A stretch of DNA of 64,000 bases from Linderina pennispora (taxonomy: Eukaryota; Kickxellomycota; Kickxellomycetes; Kickxellales; Kickxellaceae): the NCBI RefSeq assembly GCF_002104995.1, contig NW_024468268.1, forward strand, positions 1-64,000, written 5' to 3'. Numbering within the stretch: the stretch's first letter is position 1; every line of letters begins with the position of its first letter. Below are positions 56,497 to 64,000 of the stretch, one piece after another. The notes under the pieces were generated by a model. It was not told the origin of the DNA, did not search any database, and was given only the letters and a program-made list of their open reading frames with translations. A program made the position numbers and the translations under genes.

Positions 56497-59493
56497 ATGC
56501 TTGCAGCACCGCGATTCGGCGCCTCGGGGCTGCGGCGAACGTACATTTCGCGGCAGTCCGTGGTAATCGCCGAAAGCTACCTGCGACACCGGCGGCGAGG
56601 TGCTGCGAGCTCAGTACTGCAGCAGAGCTCGGCGCTAGCCACAGATAGACAGACAGGACAGACTCGCACTGCGCGGCAGATCGTCGATCTGGTGCAACGC
56701 GGGTTCTCGGAGCCGCCATTGATAACAAAGCGCGAAGAAAAGTACTCGCAGGAGGAGATTGAGTTTGCGATCTTCCGGCTCCGGCGAAAGCTGCGTCGGT
56801 TCCTACTCCATAGACGTACGGCAATGAAGCTGGAGGCAATGTGGGAGCTGTATGTGGAGATCAAGCGGATGTCGGACTGGCGGATCAATGCCGAGCAGCT
56901 AGACCAGTTCCTACGGGCTATTCTGAGGAACGGCGAGCGGACAGAATGGTGCAGTCGTGCCGAGCAGCTGCTGGTGGAGCTGTCTGAGCGCACTGAGGAG
57001 GCGGACCCGGCCATATACATGTCCCTTTTGCGGGTGTATGCAAAGTTCGGTGATATTCAGCGATTCGAGCATGCTGCGAAAACCGCAAAAGTCAAGTTCG
57101 GGCCAGCCTGGACTGCTGAGCAGAGTGATTTTGTCGAAACACGGGTAGTAGCCTATAGCAGAGCAGGTATGCCAGCTCAGGGCGAGCAGATCATGGAAGA
57201 CGCCTTTGGAGCCACAGGTCAGCCTGTCCGAGCATTGCGTGAGCTGCTGCTATCGTGGACACGCAGCAAGGACGTGGATCGGGCGTGGGCGAAGATGTCG
57301 GAGCTGCTGAAAATCGGCATGGGCAAGGGCACGCGCGAATGGAACGCATTGCTACACATGCACGCAGTGGATCTGCGGTATCGGTATGAGCTTGTTGAGC
57401 AGGTCCTGGGTAGAATGCGGAAAGCAGGGGCAGAATGCGACCAGGTGACATATAATATCATGATGCATGCGTGTCTTTTGCGTGGCAAGCAGGTGCTATG
57501 GAAGGACTGGCACAAGCGCATGGAGAAGGCAGGATACGCGCCCGATGTCTATACGTACACTGCCCTGGTGAGCCAGCTGGTGAATAACGGCCAATGGGGC
57601 GAGGCGCTGAGCATCATCAAGCACATGCGCACAAGCAACATCCAGCCGACTGCTGCTACATCTGTTGCCGTCATGAGTATGGAGCGCAAGCGAGGGCATG
57701 CCAGGAATATCATGGGCAAGTTTCGGCAGAGCGTTCTCAAGGGAGCGTCGATCTCGGTCAACGAATTTACATCAGTGATGAGCACGGCGCTGGAGAACCC
57801 GCGACAATGGGCCACAGAGATTGCGCTTATTATCCGGTGCTTGGAGGAGGGCTTGGTCGGTGAGAGCGCTGTGGTTGATGCTCTTGCTGCGCGGTTGCCT
57901 GGTCTGAATTCAAGCAGGCTGTCCAGCCGGCCTTTGGTTAATCTGCTGCATCAGGATGCAGTGGCTGTTGGTGCGGTTATCGAGGAGGGCGCTCCAGAAC
58001 GGCAACAAAGAGCCACAGATTGCGGCTGGCAGCAGGCGTAAATCGTTCCCAGAGACGCTCAATGTGGTTATTCGGACACTTTTGCGCAACGGACATCTCC
58101 AGCAGGCGGAATCGCTTCATATCCACGGCCCGGGACGCCAACATTGAGCTAAGCTCGCCATATACCCTGCTCCAGATCCTCTATTATTCGCTACGGTCCG
58201 GGAGCGGCCCGTCGACAGCTGGGGGTAATAGAGAAAAGATCGAGCATGCTCAATATGTCCCGCCCACGGTCCTGCCATCAACCTTGCTCATCCACTACGT
58301 CAAAGCGAACAACTTTGATGCTGCTCGCACGCACTACGACAAGCTTGAGCAGCTCGTTGACAATTTCCCGTCAGTCCATGCATTCAACGCAATGCTTATG
58401 TATGCATCGGCCACGAGCGACATTGGCGATTTCGAGATGAAGTGGCGGCAGATGGACGCTCGAGGAGTGCTGCCCAATGCGGTCAGCCATCAGACGCGCC
58501 TTTTCTGCTATTCAAAATCAGACGATCTGCTCAAGACACGTCGGGCGTATACGGACATGCTTGACTACGGCTACCTTCCCACGTTTCCGGCGGTCAGCGC
58601 TGTTGTGCGCTGCTGTGTGCGCTCACGGGACATCAAACTCGCGCAGACAATTATCCGGCATGCTGAGCGTGAGTGCAATGTAGCACTGAACACAACAACG
58701 TACAACTACGTGCTCATGGCGCTAGCCGACCGCCTGTGGAATGCCAAGATTGTCAGAAAAATGTTCCGGAGTATGCTGATGACGTCCGATGCTCGGCTGT
58801 GTAGCCCAATCGAGGATAACTCGCAGCAGATCGAGGCGGAGAAGCGGCGGTTCGTCGACCTGCGCGTTCTCGAGAGCGAGCATACACGCCTAGGAAGCTG
58901 GCTGATGCGGCCATCAGAAGAGCGCACGTCGTCGAGCCGCCTTCGTCGTGCATTAGTCAACTGGCTCACATCTCGAGCAGCCTTTTCTGCTGCACCGTCG
59001 CTGACGGATCTGCACAATGTCCCTCGGAAAGCTGGCAAAGGCGGCAAGAAGAATAGGAAGGCCCATGCAGCAACGACTCAAGACCCTCAGCAGCAGCGAG
59101 ATGGCAATGCAGCGGTCTGCTGCCGCCCCAGTCCCCGCGCCACCTCCAGATGCTACTACGTTTATTATTTTGCTGCGTGCATATGGAAAGCAGGGCCAGT
59201 GGTCCGCCGGTGCTCCATGTGTGGGACACTCTGCTAGCCTTCAATAAGCGCGTCGATCGACTGGCATGTGAAACACCCGTATGCAGCAACATACCGTATT
59301 TCACCGTTCAGTCGGAATGGTCGGGTGGGTCGCCTTGGCACTTGTGAACCTGGGCCAGGCTGCCCAGGCCCGCGAGCTCTGGGAGACTGCCAAAAGCAAT
59401 GGTGTTCTCGGCGAATCAGTTCGCGATATCGACATGATGGACGTGCTGCAAAAGCTCATGTCTGAGAAAGTCGGCACTCGCCAAGACAACTAG
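56497..59493 (+). CDS. Pentatricopeptide-repeat (PPR) protein, frameshifted in 3' half
   Basis: Organelle-type RNA-binding helical-repeat protein. The N-terminus MLAAPRFGASGLRRTYISRQ is basic and acid-poor, fitting a mitochondrial presequence. The first 514 codons are intact, with PPR units such as REWNALLHMHAVD, DQVTYNIMMHACLLRG, YAPDVYTYTALVSQLVNNGQ and WGEALSIIKHMRTSNIQPT. From about 57,980 the reading moves through frames 1-2-0-1-2-0-1, each step equal to one surplus base, while PPR-like sequence continues (HAFNAMLMYASATSDIGDFE; TTTYNYVLMALADRLW; DATTFIILLRAYGKQGQWS; GWVALALVNLGQAAQARELW) to DMMDVLQKLMSEKVGTRQDN. Joined length would be about 990 aa. Likely acts on mitochondrial RNA; the target cannot be told. 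Confidence 0.78.
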
Positions 59494-61352
59494 AACAAAA
59501 GTATATGCAGCAGAAATGATATAGAACTACGTTCACCATATATATCGGACATACTGGCAGGCGAATGTGCAACATATACTTTATTTAAGGGGGATATTGA
59601 ATGTGATGGAGAATGGTATGCATTTAGTGGATCGTAGGCCTGCATATCTGTCTTCAGTTCCACATGGCGCATAAATGTGAAGGAGATGATAGTCAGCACG
59701 CCAACAGGGACAAATACATAGAACGCTGCGTGCATGCTGTCCTGACCAGGCCTTAACCAGAGCGATAGCGGATATTCGAAGATAGCATATTGCTGTGAAG
59801 GAGACTCTGATCCCCGAGGCTTCCTATGATGATCCGGGCGTATAAGGGGTATTGAGCGGCAATCTCGAGTGTCTTCGACTTCACGTGGCTGTTTAGGAGC
59901 GAGTTGATGACACTGCTTATAATAAGCCCGCCGAATATACGCACAAACATCGTCGCAGCCTGTGATAACCGCCATATCCTTGCCCTCAACAGATGACTGG
60001 CTAACCAGGATCGGAGTCTGATTGCATAACCCCATACCAAATCCAGGCGATAAAGATGAACCCGATGCGCTGTCCAATGTTCGAGTTCTCGTTGTAGACC
60101 AAAAGTAGGCACGGTCCCAGCGCCAGGAATAGCGCCCCGATCCTTGACATCAGCCGGTGGCGGCCGGTCTTCATAACGTATATGCCCGATATCGGCGCAG
60201 AAACAATTGCTCCAGCAACGAACGGGAGCAGGTGCACACCCGACATGAGAATCGACACATTCTTGATTGCCATTTCCCAAACAGGAATGATCAGTATGAC
60301 GCCGTACATGATCGCACCGAGGAACAAACAGGCGAAGACAGACGCAGCAACGTTGTCAACTCTAAAGAGGCGGACTGGTATGATTGGCTCCTTTGGCATG
60401 GATACCATTCAGCTGCAATAAAGGCTCCGAACAAGACAATGCCAACAATAAGGCACACAAGAACTTGTGCCGACGACCACTCGTATTTCTGTCCACCCCA
60501 TGAAAGCGCCAGTAAAATCGGAACGATACTGATTGTGAACAAAAAGCGCTCCCAAATAGTCCAAGCGCTTGATGTTCTCCCTGAATATTTCCTTGCGGCC
60601 GCGGCAGCTTAGAGCCTAAAGATTAGTGCAAGGGAAACGACACACACGGGAATGTTGATCCAGAAACGCAATGCGCCAGGAGGCGTTCTCTGCAATAGCG
60701 CCACCAATGATGGGCCCGACAGCCGCTCCAATACCCAAAGATGATAGGTCATTAAGCTAATGAATGTACCACGGTCACGCTCGCTGGTGATGTCGCCGAC
60801 GATAACCAGCGACAGGTTCATCAGCCCACCTCCTCCCAGGCCCTGAAGTGCACGGCTCGCAAACAGCATCTTCATAGATTGTGACGCGGCGCACAGAATC
60901 GAGCCGATGAGGAATATGATAATGCTTGTGCAGAGGACCTCAACTCGGCCAAGCAAGTCGCTGAGTCGCCCCTGAAAGCACAAGGGTGATGGTTGAGGCA
61001 AGCATGTAAGTCGTGAATGAATCCAGATAGCCTCCTCAAGGTCGTTGAACTTGCTGGCAATGGGAACATAGATGCTTGCTGTAATGGTTCCATCGAGAGA
61101 GGCAATGAACATCACGCATGTAAGCCCAAAGAAAGCCGTAATTAGCTCGGGTCTGGTTAGATTGACCACAGCACCGCCGCTCTCCGCACCGCCACTCTCA
61201 GCACCACTAGCCTTCTCGGAGATTTTCCCAGAGATTCCTGGAGTTCTCACCGGCTTCAAGCGCAACAGCAGACCTGCTCGAGTTGACAGACAGGCTGTCC
61301 ATCGTCGGCGATAGGTGTCTTGTCAGAGTCTGGCGACAAAGAAATATCTTTC
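59490..61352 (-). pseudogene. DHA2-type MFS drug/H+ antiporter, frameshifted copy 1
   Basis: 14-helix major facilitator transporter broken into at least four frames. It starts MKDISLSPDSDKTPIADDGQ (ATG 61352), then after a shift shows TM1 with FIASLDGTITASIYVPIASK (motif D1-like), the loop motif GRLSDLLGRVEVLC, GSILCAASQSMKMLFASRAL and QGLGGGGLMNLSLVIVGDIT. Further pieces are RFWINIPVCVVSLALI, VFACLFLGAIMYGVILIIPV and FVFVPVGVLTIISFTFMRHV. The right order of helices is kept. The left boundary is approximate; the native stop probably lies near 59580. Without frame repair no functional transporter could be made. Confidence 0.75.
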
Positions 61353-62318
61353 ATGACCGGTATGCGACCTTATAGCGATAGAAGAGCGATTACTAGAAAG
61401 AATAGGAATGGAGAAAAGGGTATTATAAAGCCAAAAGGATGTTACTGCCGCATCGGAGGATAAAGAATCAATATCAAGAACGTGAGGGCGTTTATTTGAA
61501 GAAGACGCACTTGCATCTTATAGCCAGCTTGTGTTGGCCTGGGGTTTTTTTTTCTGGTGGCACTAGTGTGCAATGTTCCCAAGGAACTCTGGCGCACAGC
61601 CCCACATCCCTGTTTTGCTTTTCCAACTGAGGGACCACTCGTGTAAGACTTTCTGAGAGCTGCATAGTAGCGTGCTCCCTTCAGCCATTCGTCATATTGT
61701 TGTTGGCAGTGAAGAATGGAGCGGGAGTAGGGAGTTTGGCAAATTAGGTGTCCCGACGGTAGATGTTGATATTCTAGTTATCGTAAATGTAAACAAGAAG
61801 GGAACAATAGCGTAATACAGCCACAGTCATTTTGTATATTGTTGCGAAAAATCTTTCTGGGAACATGTTGCCCAAGAGAGCGCAAAAATGTCGGAGCCGA
61901 GCCCCCCATCATTCGCTCGGTTTGCCAACTACTGGCTGATTCAATCGAGCATTGGGCCTTTTGTTATTCAGCCTTAAGTTCGTCGCGGAATAGCATGTCT
62001 TGGCAGTCGCATAAACTACTTCAATTTCTGCCTGTCAGTAAAGAAACACCATCCGATATAGAATATTTGAAAATATCACAGTATCTCTACTCGCTGGACA
62101 GGTCTGAGAGGAAGCCCCGGTATCCAATAGCAACTAGCGCTCAGACATCGTGCTATGGCTGAGAAAACTGCTGTCTATGGCATGGTGCAAAAGCAGTTGC
62201 TGTTTCCGGAAGCCATCGCCTGTGGGCCGCAAATACTCCCCAGTGGCGCAATAACATTTTATGTAATCAAATCACCAAATTGCGATATGCCATGGAGTCC
62301 CTATAAGGTATGTTCATA
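61353..62318. other. Intergenic between MFS copies
   Basis: About 970 bp, AT-rich, with no recognisable gene. Small frames at 61839-62379 lack motifs. Confidence 0.5.
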
Positions 62319-63948
62319 TCAACTAATTGTCTTCTTTCTCTCCCGCATCAGCTCGACATGCTTGATGATGAAAGCATGAGCTGACAAGAAGGGCACTGTA
62401 TGCGATCAGAGGGAAGAAGGACGAGTGTATGCCCTCTGACCATATCCGAATCAGCCGATCGCGAACATCGACAGGCATTTCGCTGCTGAACATCAGCGCT
62501 TGGTCGTGGAGAGAATCGGCAACGATCTGTGTGCTATCTGGAATAAAGAGCGAAAACTGTCCCGATTTTTGACCTGAATCTGGCTGTTCATGATTGAGTT
62601 GCCTAGACTGCTGCCCAGGACGCCGCCAAATGAACGTAAGAATGTAATGGATGAGGCAACCACTGCCATGTCCTTTCCAGGCTACTGACGCCTGGGCAAC
62701 CAAGTATCAGCGACTGAATCAGAAACCCGCCGCCGCAACCGCAGGTAAAAATGAATCCGACACGCTGACCCATGCTAGGATTTCCAGTTGAGCAATAGCA
62801 AAAGACAGGCGCCGGCTGCTGCCAGCACAGGAGCCAACACGGACCACTGGGCGCACACAGCCGACTTTTGACAAGTAGATTCCAGTAACTTGGCGCAGAG
62901 ACAATTGTTCCTGCCATGTACGGCAATACGTGCAGGCTGGCGTTAATGGGCCGAAGGCATGCTTTATGGTCATTTCCCATATAGGGACAGCGAGTATGAC
63001 GCTAAACATAACCGCCCCATGTCGCGTTGCCGCAAAAGACGCACCAAAGACATTTCTATGAGTGAATAAACGGACCTGGGATAGTCGGAAGGGTGGCAAA
63101 CAATGCCTCAAAGACAACAAAGGCGCCAAGGACTATGGAGCCACCAACAAGGCAGGCAAGGACAGTGGCTGACGTCCATTTCGTACTCTTGGCCACCCCA
63201 CGACAGCGCAAGCAGGACAGGAATGGTGCCAGCCAAAAATAGTGCGTTGCCGATGAAGTCCACGCGGTGGATTTTCTCGCTGAATGTGCCATGCGGCGTT
63301 GGCAGTTTAATCGCCCAGGTAACCAGCAGGAAGCATACTACACAGATAGGGGATGTTGATCCAGAAGACAATGCGCCAGGAAGCCATGCTCGACGATTCC
63401 GCCGCCCATGACTGGCCCGATAGCTGATGCAATGGCCCAGGCAGCAGAGAATATGTCCAGCGTATTTGCCGCGCTCGCGCTCGGACACGAGGTCGCCGAG
63501 AATGACTATGGAGAGGCTCTGGACAACGCCTCCACCGATTCCCTGGATGATGCGGCTGGTTAGTAGCATGTTCATCGACTGGGATACATGCGCACAGGAT
63601 TGATCCGACAAAGAACACGACAATACCGATGCATGTAGTTTCCATGCGGCCAATAATGTCGCTGGTGCGGCCGGCAATAGCCATGGCAGAGGTTGATGCG
63701 AGAAGATAGGTGGTGACTACCCAGATGGCACGGTCGAGGGCGTCAAATTTGCTGCCGATTTCAACATATATAGAGTTGATGATGGTGCCATCCAACGCGG
63801 CCAATAAATACCAGGGCGTTTAAAGCGGCAATTGCAGAATGGAGCTGGCTTGGGCGGTACTTGCTCAAGATTCACATCCCGAGGCTCTAATCCTTGAGCG
63901 ATTTCTGGATAAGGTGGCAGAGTTGGTATTCTTTTCCTCAATATCCAT
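62319..63948 (-). pseudogene. DHA2-type MFS drug/H+ antiporter, frameshifted copy 2
   Basis: Paralogue of the copy at 59490-61352 in the same orientation. The ATG at 63948 (MDIEEKNTNSATLSRN) is followed by shifted frames carrying AALDGTIINSIYVEIGSKFD, YLLASTSAMAIAGRTSDIIG, FFVGSILCA, GIGGGVVQSLSIVILGDLVS and VFWINIPYLCSML. Near the end FIIKHVELMRERKKTIS, with a stop at 62319-62321, matches the FMRHVEL tail of copy 1. Numerous single-base frame changes. Both copies share the same type of damage. Confidence 0.72.
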
Positions 63949-64000
63949 TTCTGAAAAGCTAGTATAAATATCGGAGCAATACAGGTGGATTATGAAGAGA

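Noticed and set aside
1-64000. tRNA or rRNA genes, CRISPR arrays, telomeric repeats
   Set aside because: Looked for cloverleaf or B-box signals, regular spacers and short telomere-like arrays; none recognised by eye.

Overview
This is a gene-dense nuclear segment from a fungus. The protein set includes eukaryotic PRP17, the GID/CTLH RING subunit, PUF6, a slicer-type Argonaute, a PPR protein, site-2 protease, class III chitinases, P450s and an SNG1-type protein. Introns are rare and short; three were placed: 222 bp in the left-edge P450, 80 bp with a GC-AG boundary in the GID RING gene, and 183 bp in Argonaute. A cobalamin-dependent class II ribonucleotide reductase together with an F-box/LRR-type protein points to an early-diverging lineage, possibly Kickxellomycotina. 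That placement is inference.

Layout. 0-9 kb: a partial P450 running off the left edge, a solo LTR, a COQ5-like methyltransferase remnant, a small STF2/HABP4-like protein, and a NIPA-type Mg transporter with a Cys-rich ectodomain. 9-19 kb: SelO, an ERG27-like 3-ketosteroid reductase, a strong foldback hairpin, the GID RING subunit, PUF6, and two tandem SDRs. 19-24 kb: an AT-rich accessory island carrying a Fanzor (eukaryotic TnpB relative, RNA-guided nuclease family) split by one in-frame stop and one frameshift. A 230-250 bp repeat lies on each side of it; a third copy is at 46.3 kb. 24-41 kb: an F-box-like protein, a TLDc protein, a GH18 chitinase, an SNG1-like protein, the B12-dependent ribonucleotide reductase, two closely related GH18 chitinases, and a secreted S1 protease. 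41-56 kb: a second solo LTR, Argonaute, a tandem duplication of an ER FKBP, PRP17, an SDR, site-2 protease and two P450s. 56-64 kb: a PPR protein and two decayed or mis-assembled DHA2-type MFS transporters.

The strongest accessory system is the Fanzor island. The protein keeps a RuvC-I Asp, a Glu in the rearranged position just before a zinc ribbon, and a RuvC-III Asp. The flanking repeats share two potential hairpins, a 28-codon open frame and a pyrimidine tract. They could be element termini, leader sequence, or a structured RNA.

Caveat: many conserved genes (ERG27-like, GID RING, PUF6, first SDR, PPR, both MFS, COQ5-like, Fanzor) are broken by single-base indels, almost always one surplus base, while others (24-56 kb) are intact. 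This could be consensus error or real decay, and it limits every pseudogene call here. Gene names come from motifs and similarity recognised by eye; no database search was run.
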